A program made the position numbers and the translations under genes. The notes beneath the pieces were generated by a model. It did no database searches. It saw nothing but the letters and a program-made list of their open reading frames with translations, and was not told the DNA's origin. Below are positions 9,533 to 16,853 of a stretch of DNA of 33,959 nucleotides, piece by piece (the first letter of the stretch is position 1; each line of letters opens with the position of its first letter). The stretch covers positions 1 to 33,959 of the forward strand of contig PTKZ01000017.1 of NCBI GenBank assembly GCA_002938205.1, in the 5' to 3' direction. This DNA is from Alphaproteobacteria bacterium MarineAlpha5_Bin5. GTDB taxonomy: Bacteria > Pseudomonadota > Alphaproteobacteria > HIMB59 > GCA-002718135.

Positions 9533-10084
9533 ATGAATTTAACAGGTCAACTTTTGATATCTATGCCCTCATTACAAGATGAGCGCTTCTATAAAACTGT
9601 TATTTATTTATGTGCTCATTCTAAAGATGGGGCTATGGGAATAATTATTAATAAAAAAATTGACTATGATTTATACCCTGATTTATTAGAGCAACTAGGT
9701 ATAGACAGACCATTAAATAATAAAAAATTATTTATTCGTTATGGAGGTCCAGTTGAGAGTGGAAGAGGTTTTATTTTACATTCAGATGAAATTATACAAA
9801 AAGAATCTTTAACTATCGATAAAGGTATAGCTTTAACAAGCACAGCAGAATTTTTTGAAAATTTATCAAAAGGAAAAGGACCAAAAAATAGTATACTTGC
9901 TCTAGGATATGCGGGTTGGGGAGCAGGTCAAATAGAAAAAGAAATCTTAGCTAATAGTTGGATGACACTATCAACAGACTCTAGTTTTTTATTTGACGAA
10001 GAAGTAAATAATAAATGGTTACAGGCATACAATCTGCTAGGTATTGATCCTAATAAATTATCTAATCATTCTGGAACTGCTTAA
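9533..10084 (+). CDS. YqgE/AlgH family protein (UPF0301)
   Basis: A 183-residue member of the widespread YqgE/AlgH family, whose biochemical role is not settled. Family signatures are visible throughout: LTGQLLISMPSLQDERFYKT at the N-terminus, GAMGIIINKK, the central GGPVESGRGF near residues 71-80, and GYAGWGAGQIEKE near 125-137. The length is normal. The ATG at 9533 is 73 nt from the divergent GTG of the DsbD-type gene, and no Shine-Dalgarno sequence is seen. The gene ends 13 nt before the convergent glutamine amidotransferase. Confidence 0.94.
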   Translation: MNLTGQLLISMPSLQDERFYKTVIYLCAHSKDGAMGIIINKKIDYDLYPDLLEQLGIDRPLNNKKLFIRYGGPVESGRGFILHSDEIIQKESLTIDKGIALTSTAEFFENLSKGKGPKNSILALGYAGWGAGQIEKEILANSWMTLSTDSSFLFDEEVNNKWLQAYNLLGIDPNKLSNHSGTA

Positions 10085-10097
10085 ATTATAATAATTA

Positions 10098-10823
10098 TTA
10101 CAATAAAGTTTTAAAATTATTGTATACAATTTCAGCATTTTGATTCATTGATATCATATTCGTCTGAGCATCTTGATCAAATTTTTTCAAAGCACCTTCT
10201 CCTAAACTCTCATTGAGTGCATTTTCGTATTCAGGCACACATCCCCATTGACTAACAGTATCTTCTTTAATTTCAATATGGAACTGAATGCCATAAGCAT
10301 TCTCTTTATATTTAAATATTTGATATTTAGTCGTTGGAGATGATGCTAAAATAGTTACATCATTATTATTTTCTAAATTTTGTACTTCATAACTGTGCCA
10401 CTGCAATGCTTTTATTGTTGATTTAAAAGAAGAAAAAAGCTTATCTTTTTTATATGAATCATCCATTTCAATATCTAGTATACCTATTTCTGGCGGATTT
10501 GATTTAACAACTTTTCCTCCAACTACTTCACCTAATAATTGACACCCTAAGCAAAATCCAAGGTATGGTTTATTTAATTCAACAACATATTCTTTTATTT
10601 TTTGTTTCTCTTCAATTAACCAAGGATAAGCTTCCTCCATCCATGTATCCATTGGACCTCCCATACAAAACATACCGTCAAATTCATTTAAGTTTTCAGG
10701 AATTTTTTGGCCTTCATCTAACTCTATTGTGGTTAAATTAAAATTATCTTTTTTCATCAGATCTAAAATATAACCTGGTGTTTCAATAGCTATATGCTGA
10801 AGTATTATTATATTTTTACTCAT
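10098..10823 (-). CDS. class I glutamine amidotransferase (GMP-synthase-like GATase1)
   Basis: A 241-residue stand-alone class I glutamine amidotransferase domain. The nucleophile is C91 in LGFCLGCQLLGE; the His and Glu of the triad are H182 and E184 in IQFHIEIKED. CMGGPMDTW near residue 53 supplies the usual oxyanion-side glycines. The family removes the amide of glutamine or cleaves gamma-glutamyl compounds; without a fused or adjacent synthetase the acceptor cannot be named. It overlaps the upstream ogt gene by 8 nt and so is probably translated from the same transcript. An imperfect AAAAGG sequence precedes its ATG. Confidence 0.88.
   Translation of the reverse strand: MSKNIIILQHIAIETPGYILDLMKKDNFNLTTIELDEGQKIPENLNEFDGMFCMGGPMDTWMEEAYPWLIEEKQKIKEYVVELNKPYLGFCLGCQLLGEVVGGKVVKSNPPEIGILDIEMDDSYKKDKLFSSFKSTIKALQWHSYEVQNLENNNDVTILASSPTTKYQIFKYKENAYGIQFHIEIKEDTVSQWGCVPEYENALNESLGEGALKKFDQDAQTNMISMNQNAEIVYNNFKTLL
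10100..10123. terminator. inverted repeat between convergent yqgE and the amidotransferase
   Basis: ACAATAA (10100-10106) pairs perfectly with TTATTGT (10117-10123) around a 10-nt loop. It lies 15 nt after the yqgE stop, at the 3' end of the convergent amidotransferase, where a bidirectional terminator would be expected. The stem is short, AT-rich and has no U-run after it, so the assignment is weak. Confidence 0.22.
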
Positions 10824-11265
10824 CCTTTTCTAAATGTATTAACCTTTCTTTTAACTTAATTCCACCTAAACTGGAAAAACCACCTAGTGATCCATCTGAT
10901 CTTATTACTCTATGGCAAGGAATAACCAATAAATGTTTATTCTGTCCACAAACATTGCCTACATATCTTGGTGATGTGTTTAGTTTTTTTGCAATTTGAC
11001 CATAAGTTTCTGTTTTGCCATAAGGAATTTTTTGCAATTCTTGCCAAATTTTTTTCTGAGTTTCTGTTCCTTTTAAAAAAATATCTATTTTGAATTTTTT
11101 TAATTTTCCTAGAGAGTAGTCATGTATCTGATTTTTAAATTTAGTAAGATTTTTACTTTTACCTATATTTTTCCTTTTGCCAAATTCAACCGATGTTAAT
11201 TTTTTATTAAATTCTCTTATACTAATCCATCCTAACTTAGTCTTAAAAGAAATTTGGTTAAACAT
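10816..11265 (-). CDS. ogt: methylated-DNA--[protein]-cysteine S-methyltransferase
   Basis: A 149-residue DNA-repair protein that removes alkyl groups from O6-alkylguanine onto its own cysteine. The acceptor motif VIPCHRVIRSDGSLGGFSS contains C117, and the helix-turn-helix side is seen in PYGKTETYGQIAKKLNTSPRYVG. No N-terminal Ada regulatory domain is present, so it is Ogt-type. The ATG at 11265 has no clear Shine-Dalgarno sequence. The 3' end overlaps the glutamine amidotransferase by 8 nt. The divergent rsmE gene starts 66 nt away. Confidence 0.95.
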   Translation of the reverse strand: MFNQISFKTKLGWISIREFNKKLTSVEFGKRKNIGKSKNLTKFKNQIHDYSLGKLKKFKIDIFLKGTETQKKIWQELQKIPYGKTETYGQIAKKLNTSPRYVGNVCGQNKHLLVIPCHRVIRSDGSLGGFSSLGGIKLKERLIHLEKDE

Positions 11266-11331
11266 TGTCGTATATTATTGCATATAATTATTTACTATCA
11301 ATCTATTTTTAGAATATTATACAAATTTAAA

Positions 11332-12063
11332 ATGAAAAATCAAAAAACGCGTATTTATATAAACAAATCTATATCTTTAAATTTAATTATTTATATAAAA
11401 GATAAGCAACACCATTTTTTAAAAAATGTTTTGCGTATTAAAATTAATGATGAAATTTCTGTTTTTGATGGAAAAACAGGCGAATGGAAAGCGAAAATAA
11501 TTTCAATCAGTAGAGATAATACTGCTGTTCGTGTTTTTGAAAATATAAAAAAAATGGAAAAATCTTCTGATTTGTGGTTAGTTTTTTCTCCCATAAAACA
11601 AAATCGAATGAGTATAGCAATTCAAAAAGCAACAGAGATTGGGGTGAATAAAATTATTCCATGTAATACTAATTATACAAACATTAAAAATATTAATTTA
11701 AAAAATTTATATCAAAACGCAATTGAAGCTTCTGAACAATCGCAACGATTAGATATTCCTATTATTGAAAGAGAAGTGGATTTAAAATCATTGTTACAAA
11801 ATTGGCCCAATGACAGGAAATTAATTTATTGTGATGAAAAAATAAAAACAGGTAAATTAATGATAGAAACTATCATAAATATAAAAAATAATGCTAAAAA
11901 ATGGGCAGTAATAATTGGTCCAGAAGGTGGATTTTCAGATAAGGAAAGGGAGTTAATATTAAACAATAATAATACAGTTCCTATATCGTTAGGTAATACT
12001 ATACTTCGATCTGATACTGCTATAACTGTTGCCTTATACTGCCTAAAAGAAATAACAGCTTAA
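11332..12063 (+). CDS. rsmE: 16S rRNA (uracil(1498)-N(3))-methyltransferase
   Basis: RsmE methylates U1498 of 16S rRNA using SAM and has a SPOUT trefoil-knot fold. The N-terminal PUA-like part includes HHFLKNVLRI and ISVFDGKTGEW. The catalytic half has the core SPIKQNRMSIAIQKATEIGV, the knot motif IIGPEGGFSDKE, and SLGNTILRSDTAITVAL at the C-terminus. I chose ATG 11332 (MKNQKTRIYI, 243 residues, usual length). The in-frame ATG at 11254 would add 26 atypical residues and overlap the divergent ogt start. A perfect AT-only hairpin begins at the stop codon. Confidence 0.95.
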   Translation: MKNQKTRIYINKSISLNLIIYIKDKQHHFLKNVLRIKINDEISVFDGKTGEWKAKIISISRDNTAVRVFENIKKMEKSSDLWLVFSPIKQNRMSIAIQKATEIGVNKIIPCNTNYTNIKNINLKNLYQNAIEASEQSQRLDIPIIEREVDLKSLLQNWPNDRKLIYCDEKIKTGKLMIETIINIKNNAKKWAVIIGPEGGFSDKERELILNNNNTVPISLGNTILRSDTAITVALYCLKEITA

Positions 12064-12090
12064 ATTTTTTATTTCATCAATAAAAAATTT
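12062..12090 (+). terminator. AT-only hairpin at the rsmE stop
   Basis: A perfect inverted repeat with a 12-bp stem (AAATTTTTTATT at 12062-12073 against AATAAAAAATTT at 12079-12090) and a 5-nt TCATC loop. It begins inside the TAA of rsmE. No proper U-run follows, so it is either a weak intrinsic terminator or a 3'-end stabilising structure. The stem contains no G-C pair, so stability is modest despite its length. The small membrane ORF starts 20 nt later. Confidence 0.45.
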
Positions 12091-12110
12091 AATTTATATA
12101 GATAATTATT

Positions 12111-12251
12111 ATGGATTTTACTTCACAAACTTTATTACTTTATCTTGTATTGGGAATTTTTTTATTTTGCTATTTTCTAGCAACATGGGTTTGGATTAAA
12201 GTTGATGAAAAAAATAGTGATGAAAAATATCAAAAAGATCAAGATAATTAA
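12111..12251 (+). CDS. 46-residue single-pass membrane protein
   Basis: An ORF of 46 codons (ATG 12111, TAA 12249-12251). It encodes one strongly hydrophobic helix (about residues 7-29, including LYLVLGIFLFCYFLATWVWI) followed by a very polar, charged tail rich in Asp, Glu and Lys. This layout is typical of real small membrane proteins rather than random AT-rich translation. I do not recognise the family. It ends 6 nt from the convergent CxxC microprotein at the tail of the oxidase operon, on the opposite strand, so it is not part of that operon. No Shine-Dalgarno sequence is visible. It could be an unrelated small inner-membrane protein or a respiratory accessory subunit. Confidence 0.5.
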   Translation: MDFTSQTLLLYLVLGIFLFCYFLATWVWIKVDEKNSDEKYQKDQDN

Positions 12252-12257
12252 AAAATA

Positions 12258-12452
12258 TTAAATATATTTATCTAATAATTTTCTTAAAAATTTATTGGCT
12301 ATAAAAAGAAAAATAGCTGATAAGACAATTACGATTATTGCTATACTTGCGCCAGAAAGTCCTTGAGTATAGCAAATTGCACATCTTGCATTTACCGAAA
12401 AAGGTAAGAATATAAATAAAAATGAAATAAAAATATGAAATAATCTAATCAT
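12258..12452 (-). CDS. small exported or membrane protein with CxxC motif, end of the oxidase operon
   Basis: A 64-residue protein with a hydrophobic signal-like segment (residues 2-20), a short loop containing C24 and C27 (NARCAICYTQG), and a transmembrane helix (about 35-53) followed by a basic tail. The ATG at 12452 shares its A with the TGA of ctaB, so it is translationally coupled. A TTG one codon upstream is also in frame but is not needed. I recognise no named family. Cys-x2-Cys facing the periplasm next to haem O synthase and oxidase genes suggests a metal or thiol role in oxidase assembly, but this is inference. It is not the usual CoxF or CtaG partner. Confidence 0.7.
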   Translation of the reverse strand: MIRLFHIFISFLFIFLPFSVNARCAICYTQGLSGASIAIIVIVLSAIFLFIANKFLRKLLDKYI

Positions 12453-13342
12453 CAAATTACACCATCTATTAGTATAGTTATAAAAATTAAGAATAAATAT
12501 AATATTGAATATATAAATATTTTTTTAGAAAATTTATTGTCATCAATAGATCTTAGTAATTTATAACATAAATAAACGTAGTAAGTGCCTAATATTAAGC
12601 TGGTTAATAAATAAATAAGTCCTAAATATCCAAAAATAAAAGGACTTAATGAAATAACAAATAATATTAATCCATAGACAAATATATTGATCTTTGTTGT
12701 TTTTATTCCAGCAACCACAGGTAACATTGGAATATTTGCATTATTATAATCATCTGTTTTATACAAACTTAATGCCCAGAAATGAGAAGGTGTCCAAAAA
12801 AATATTATTAGAAAATATAAAATTGGTTCAAGAGTAATATTTCCAGTAGCAATTGTCCAACCAATGATTGGTGGAAAAGCACCTGCTGCACCACCTATAA
12901 CAATATTTTGCGGTGTAAGTTTTTTTAACCACATTGTATAAATTACTACATAAAATACTATTGTTATTGCTAACATTAAAGCGGATAAAAAATTAGAAAA
13001 AAAATATAGAGCAATTACAGAAAAAAAGGAGGTTGCAAGACCAAAAACAAGAGCTTGATTTCTAGATAGCTTTCCAGTGGGAATAGGTCGTAAACAAGTT
13101 CTTTTCATTAATGCGTCTAAATCAGATTCATACCACATGTTTAGTGCCCCAGCTGCTCCTGCACCAAAGGCAACAGCTATTAAGGATAATGAAGCTGTAA
13201 TAAAATCTACTTGATTTGGAGCTACGATTAATCCAACTACACAAGTAAATATAACTAATGACATAACTCGTGGTTTCATTAGTTGGTAAAAGCTATTAAT
13301 ATTAAATATAATATTATTATTTATTTTCGTTTTCTCTATCAT
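12452..13342 (-). CDS. ctaB: protoheme IX farnesyltransferase (haem O synthase)
   Basis: A 296-residue UbiA-superfamily membrane prenyltransferase that converts haem B to haem O, the precursor of haem A for aa3-type oxidases. The first Asp-rich motif is NMWYESDLDALMKRTCLRPIP (about residues 98-118), matching the CtaB/CyoE consensus. YKLMKPRV-type entry is seen as FYQLMKPRVMSLVIF, and ALSLYKTDDYNNANIPMLP contains the second acidic region. About nine membrane helices. An AAGG sequence lies 8 nt before the ATG. It follows the subunit IV gene by 17 nt in the oxidase operon. Confidence 0.95.
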   Translation of the reverse strand: MIEKTKINNNIIFNINSFYQLMKPRVMSLVIFTCVVGLIVAPNQVDFITASLSLIAVAFGAGAAGALNMWYESDLDALMKRTCLRPIPTGKLSRNQALVFGLATSFFSVIALYFFSNFLSALMLAITIVFYVVIYTMWLKKLTPQNIVIGGAAGAFPPIIGWTIATGNITLEPILYFLIIFFWTPSHFWALSLYKTDDYNNANIPMLPVVAGIKTTKINIFVYGLILFVISLSPFIFGYLGLIYLLTSLILGTYYVYLCYKLLRSIDDNKFSKKIFIYSILYLFLIFITILIDGVI

Positions 13343-13359
13343 CTATTACGCCTTGCAAA

Positions 13360-13683
13360 CTAAGAGCCAGCAATAGCAAAATATATCTTTCTGATTATTA
13401 AGGTCCAATAAGATTCATGCCACATAATAAAAACAAAAACTAAAATTGCACTACATGGAAGGAGAATAGCCGCTATAATAGGTAAACGTTCCCACCACAT
13501 ATGCATAAAAATCGCACAAATAAAACCTGCTTTAAGCATCATAAAAAGTAGTATCAGACCCCATCTTGTAAAACCTTGAAATCCATACCAATCAACCCAA
13601 TAAGAGAATGCACTAAATACAAAAAGAAGTGTCCATACATAAAAATAAATTTTTAAGGGATGTTGTTGTGTACCTTCAGCCAT
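13360..13683 (-). CDS. cytochrome c oxidase subunit IV (bacterial type)
   Basis: A 107-residue membrane protein with three predicted helices (about 14-28, 38-60 and 67-87), fitting the prokaryotic cytochrome c oxidase subunit IV family. Supporting signs are the start HPLKIYFYVWTLLFVFSAFSY, the central LKAGFICAIFMHMWWERLP segment, and its place directly after a subunit III gene and before ctaB. It is a structural subunit with no redox centre. A clear Shine-Dalgarno sequence, GAGG, lies 7 nt upstream of the ATG. It starts 8 nt after the preceding gene stops. Confidence 0.88.
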   Translation of the reverse strand: MAEGTQQHPLKIYFYVWTLLFVFSAFSYWVDWYGFQGFTRWGLILLFMMLKAGFICAIFMHMWWERLPIIAAILLPCSAILVFVFIMWHESYWTLIIRKIYFAIAGS

Positions 13684-13691
13684 AAATTACC

Positions 13692-14402
13692 TCACCATAA
13701 ATAGAAAAACGCAAAAATGAAAACCCAAACTAAATCAACAAAGTGCCAATATAAACCCATAATTTCTATTGCTTCATAATGTGATTTTTGAGATGTAAAA
13801 AAACCTCTTTTTCCAGTATCAAAATCTCCTCGAAATACTTTTCTTGTCATAATAAACAGAAAAATAACACCAATAGTTACATGAGTACCGTGGAAACCAG
13901 TTATCATGAAAAATATAGCACCAAATTGTGGAGCTCCAAAAGGATTTTCCCAGGGACGTACGCCTTCCGAGATTAATTTGGTCCATTCAAAAGCTTGCAT
14001 GCCTACAAAAGAAGCGCCAAAAACTGCTGTAGCTAACATAAGAATACCACACATTTTACGATTTTTTTCATAACCATACTTAACTGCTAATGCCATAGTT
14101 CCACTACTCGTAATCAAAATAAATGTCATTATTGCTATTAAAAGAAGAGGTACATTATAATGCCCAACGTGTAGTCCAAAAACTTCACTTGGATTAGGCC
14201 ATTCAGCTTTTGTTGAAAATCTCACAGTCATATAAGAAATTAAAAAAATACTAAATACGAAAGTATCGCTTACAAGAAAAATCCACATCATCGCTTTTCC
14301 CCAAGGAACGCCTTTAAAAGCTTTTTGATCAGAAGCCCATTCTTTAGCAAATGATTTTTTTGGAGGTATGATTACTTTAACATTTGAGTTTGATTCTTCC
14401 AT
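13692..14402 (-). CDS. coxC: cytochrome c oxidase subunit III (classical form)
   Basis: A 236-residue COX3-family protein with six or so helices. The classical signatures are near the C-terminus: MITGFHGTHVTIGVIFL (about residues 167-183) and GLYWHFVDLVWVFIFAFFYLW at the end. Subunit III binds no metal but stabilises subunit I during turnover. The leader has AAAGG 8 nt before the ATG. This is the second of two adjacent subunit III-type genes; its C-terminal motif is closer to the standard COX3 than that of the 212-residue upstream partner. The stop is 8 nt from the subunit IV start. Confidence 0.93.
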   Translation of the reverse strand: MEESNSNVKVIIPPKKSFAKEWASDQKAFKGVPWGKAMMWIFLVSDTFVFSIFLISYMTVRFSTKAEWPNPSEVFGLHVGHYNVPLLLIAIMTFILITSSGTMALAVKYGYEKNRKMCGILMLATAVFGASFVGMQAFEWTKLISEGVRPWENPFGAPQFGAIFFMITGFHGTHVTIGVIFLFIMTRKVFRGDFDTGKRGFFTSQKSHYEAIEIMGLYWHFVDLVWVFIFAFFYLW

Positions 14403-14416
14403 TAATTAACCTTTCA

Positions 14417-15055
14417 TCATGAAAATAACATTAATCCAAACAAAACAACCCATACTGCTAATAAAAAATGCCAATAGATTGCGCATAATTCTGTTGTATG
14501 TTTTGCTTTTCTAATAACAATATTATTAATATTCCAAACTTTTTTTATTGTCATTGCCCAGTAAATCAAACCACCTAAAAGATGTATTCCATGAAGAGCA
14601 GTGAACAAATAAAAATAGCCATTTGCTGGACTACCTGAAACATAATATCCTGCTTCAACTAAATTTTGCCAAACTAACAATTGACCAATAAGAAAAGCTA
14701 AAGCTAAAATGCCAATGAGAATTAAATCTCTCCTTGTTTTTTCAAATTGATTTTTTTTAGCAGCTAATTGAATACGTATGAATACAAAACTACTAATAAA
14801 AAGTATTAAAGTGTTGATCCATAGTAAGAATGGCTCAGGCATTCTTACCCAATCATCGTAAACCATTCTATCAGAGTAAGTTACTATAAATAGACAGAAC
14901 ATTATGGTACTAACAACCATTATGTATCGCAGTCCTAATTTTCCTACATGCAAGTTAAAAGTTTTACCTTCATGTAAATTATCAACTTTAACTTGAGCGG
15001 ACTCCCAAGGCTTTTGAGTTAGTTGTTTGATTATGCTCTCTTTTTTATCGATCAT
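14417..15055 (-). CDS. second cytochrome c oxidase subunit III-type protein
   Basis: A 212-residue membrane protein of the haem-copper oxidase subunit III family. Recognised by FTALHGIHLLGGLIYWAM (about residues 151-168) and the C-terminal CAIYWHFLLAVWVVLFGLML, with about five helices. It overlaps the subunit I stop by 4 nt (ATGA), so is translationally coupled to it. Together with the following 236-residue protein it gives the operon two different subunit III homologues, as in Bradyrhizobium coxMNOP where CoxO and CoxP are both subunit III-like. Whether the two sit in the same complex cannot be told from sequence. Confidence 0.9.
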   Translation of the reverse strand: MIDKKESIIKQLTQKPWESAQVKVDNLHEGKTFNLHVGKLGLRYIMVVSTIMFCLFIVTYSDRMVYDDWVRMPEPFLLWINTLILFISSFVFIRIQLAAKKNQFEKTRRDLILIGILALAFLIGQLLVWQNLVEAGYYVSGSPANGYFYLFTALHGIHLLGGLIYWAMTIKKVWNINNIVIRKAKHTTELCAIYWHFLLAVWVVLFGLMLFS

Positions 15056-16842
15056 GTTTGCTCAGCTTTAGCATTTGCAACAGCACTAGGAGGTGTATCT
15101 TGAGTTATATAATCATTATCTGAACCAGGTACACTATAATCATATGCCCACCTATATACGACGGGCAAATCTTTTCCAAAATTTCCATGTGTTGGAGGAA
15201 CATCTGGAGTTTGCCATTCTAAAGAACATGCTTTCCAAGGATTTTTACCAGCTTTTTTACCAAGCTTAGAACTAACAATTATATTATAAAAGAACAGAAA
15301 TTGTGCCGCTCCAGTAATTAAAGCTGCAACAGTTATAAATTGATTAATACCAGTAATTGAATAGGTAAATGCATCTCCTTCAAAGACCTCAAAATACCTT
15401 CTAGTAACTCCCATAAAACCCAAATAATGCATTGGGAAATAAATTGAGTAAGATCCAATAAAGGTTACCCAAAAATGAATCCTTCCCAAACGTTCATTAA
15501 GGAAGCGTCCTGTAATAAGAGGGAACCAATGATAAATAGATCCTAAAATTACTAAAACTGGTGCAATACCCATTACCATATGAAAATGAGCTACTACAAA
15601 ATAAGTATCTGATAGAGGAACATCAACAGCAACATTCCCTAAGAATAAACCTGTTAAACCACCATTAACAAAAGTTATAATAAAAGCTATAGAAAACAAC
15701 ATTGGCAGAGTTAGCTTAATGTTTCCTCTCCATAGAGTAAGAACCCAGTTATATACTTTTATTGCTGTTGGCACTGCAATTATTAAAGTTGTTGTTGCAA
15801 AGAAAAAACCAAACCATGGATTCATTCCTGCTACATACATATGATGTGCCCAAACTATAAAACTTAAACCTCCAATGATTACAATTGCCCAAACCATCAT
15901 ACGGTATCCAAAAATATTTTTTCGAGCATGAACTGAAATTAAATCTGAAACAATACCAAAAGCTGGTAATGCAACTATATAAACTTCAGGATGGCCAAAA
16001 AACCAAAATAGATGTTGAAATAATATTGGACTTCCACCATCATATGAAAGGCGCTCACCAAACTCTACAATTGCTGGCATGAAAAAACTTGTGCCCAACA
16101 TATTATCAAGAGTCATCATGATACCTGCAACAAAAAGAGCAGGGAAAGCAAATAATGCTAAAACTGTTGCGGTAAAAATTCCCCATACAGTAAGTGGTAA
16201 ACGCATTAAAGTCATCCCCCGTGTTCTTGCTTGTAAAACTGTAATTACGTAGTTTAATCCACCCATAGTAAACCCTATGACAAAGACTGCTAAAGAGACT
16301 AACATTAAAACTATTCCTAAACCATCTCCACCTGGAGTACCGGATGTAATTGCTTGAGGTGGATATAACGTCCAACCAGCACCTGTAGGGCCTCCGGGTA
16401 CAAAATAACTTGCAGCTAGAATTAGTACTGCTAAAAAAAACACCCAATAACTAACCATATTTACATAAGGAAAGACCATATCTCGTGCACCCACCATCAA
16501 CGGAATTAAGAAATTACCAAAGCCACCTAAAAAAAGAGCTGTTAAAAGATATACAACCATTATCATGCCATGCATCGTAACAAGTTGATAATAAGCTGCA
16601 GCGTCCATAGGAATTAAACCTGGGAATGCTATCTGCATTCTCATAAGCCAGGATGATACTAATCCGACCATACCAATAGCAGCTGCAGTTAAAGCATATT
16701 GAATTCCAATAACTTTTGCATCTTGACAAAAAATATATTTTGTCCAAAAACTTTTTGCATGATAAAGATCTTGTGGAGCTACCTCTAATGCAGGTATAGA
16801 ATCTTTACTCTTCGCAACATCATCATAACTATCAGCAGCCAT
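15052..16842 (-). CDS. coxA: cytochrome c oxidase subunit I (A1-type haem-copper oxidase)
   Basis: The 596-residue catalytic subunit, with twelve or so helices. Haem and copper ligands are all visible: H91 (VTMHGMIMVV), H284 and cross-linked Y288 in FFGHPEVYIVALP, H333-H334 in VWAHHMYVAG, and H419 and H421 in VVAHFHMVMG. The D-channel Asp and Asn are D121 and N128 (GARDMVFPYVN), E286 is in GHPEV, and the K-channel Lys is K362 in AVPTAIKVYNW, so this is a proton-pumping A1-type oxidase. The strong Shine-Dalgarno AGGAG precedes the ATG. It starts 11 nt after subunit II and overlaps the next gene by 4 nt. Confidence 0.97.
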   Translation of the reverse strand: MAADSYDDVAKSKDSIPALEVAPQDLYHAKSFWTKYIFCQDAKVIGIQYALTAAAIGMVGLVSSWLMRMQIAFPGLIPMDAAAYYQLVTMHGMIMVVYLLTALFLGGFGNFLIPLMVGARDMVFPYVNMVSYWVFFLAVLILAASYFVPGGPTGAGWTLYPPQAITSGTPGGDGLGIVLMLVSLAVFVIGFTMGGLNYVITVLQARTRGMTLMRLPLTVWGIFTATVLALFAFPALFVAGIMMTLDNMLGTSFFMPAIVEFGERLSYDGGSPILFQHLFWFFGHPEVYIVALPAFGIVSDLISVHARKNIFGYRMMVWAIVIIGGLSFIVWAHHMYVAGMNPWFGFFFATTTLIIAVPTAIKVYNWVLTLWRGNIKLTLPMLFSIAFIITFVNGGLTGLFLGNVAVDVPLSDTYFVVAHFHMVMGIAPVLVILGSIYHWFPLITGRFLNERLGRIHFWVTFIGSYSIYFPMHYLGFMGVTRRYFEVFEGDAFTYSITGINQFITVAALITGAAQFLFFYNIIVSSKLGKKAGKNPWKACSLEWQTPDVPPTHGNFGKDLPVVYRWAYDYSVPGSDNDYITQDTPPSAVANAKAEQT

Positions 16843-16853
16843 TAATATCTCCT

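Noticed and set aside
11254-11331. Upstream in-frame ATG for rsmE
   Set aside because: It would overlap the divergent ogt start and add 26 residues without family similarity; ATG 11332 gives the usual length.
12259-12270. Palindrome TAAATATATTTA at the end of the oxidase operon
   Set aside because: No loop, AT-only and short; expected by chance in this base composition.
12453-12455. TTG as start codon of the CxxC microprotein
   Set aside because: The ATG one codon later shares its base with the ctaB stop, the usual coupling pattern; the TTG adds only one residue.
16106-16747. Long open frames in other registers within coxA, some rich in Cys and Trp
   Set aside because: They lie wholly inside a gene with complete catalytic motifs and show no family features; they are shadows of coxA.
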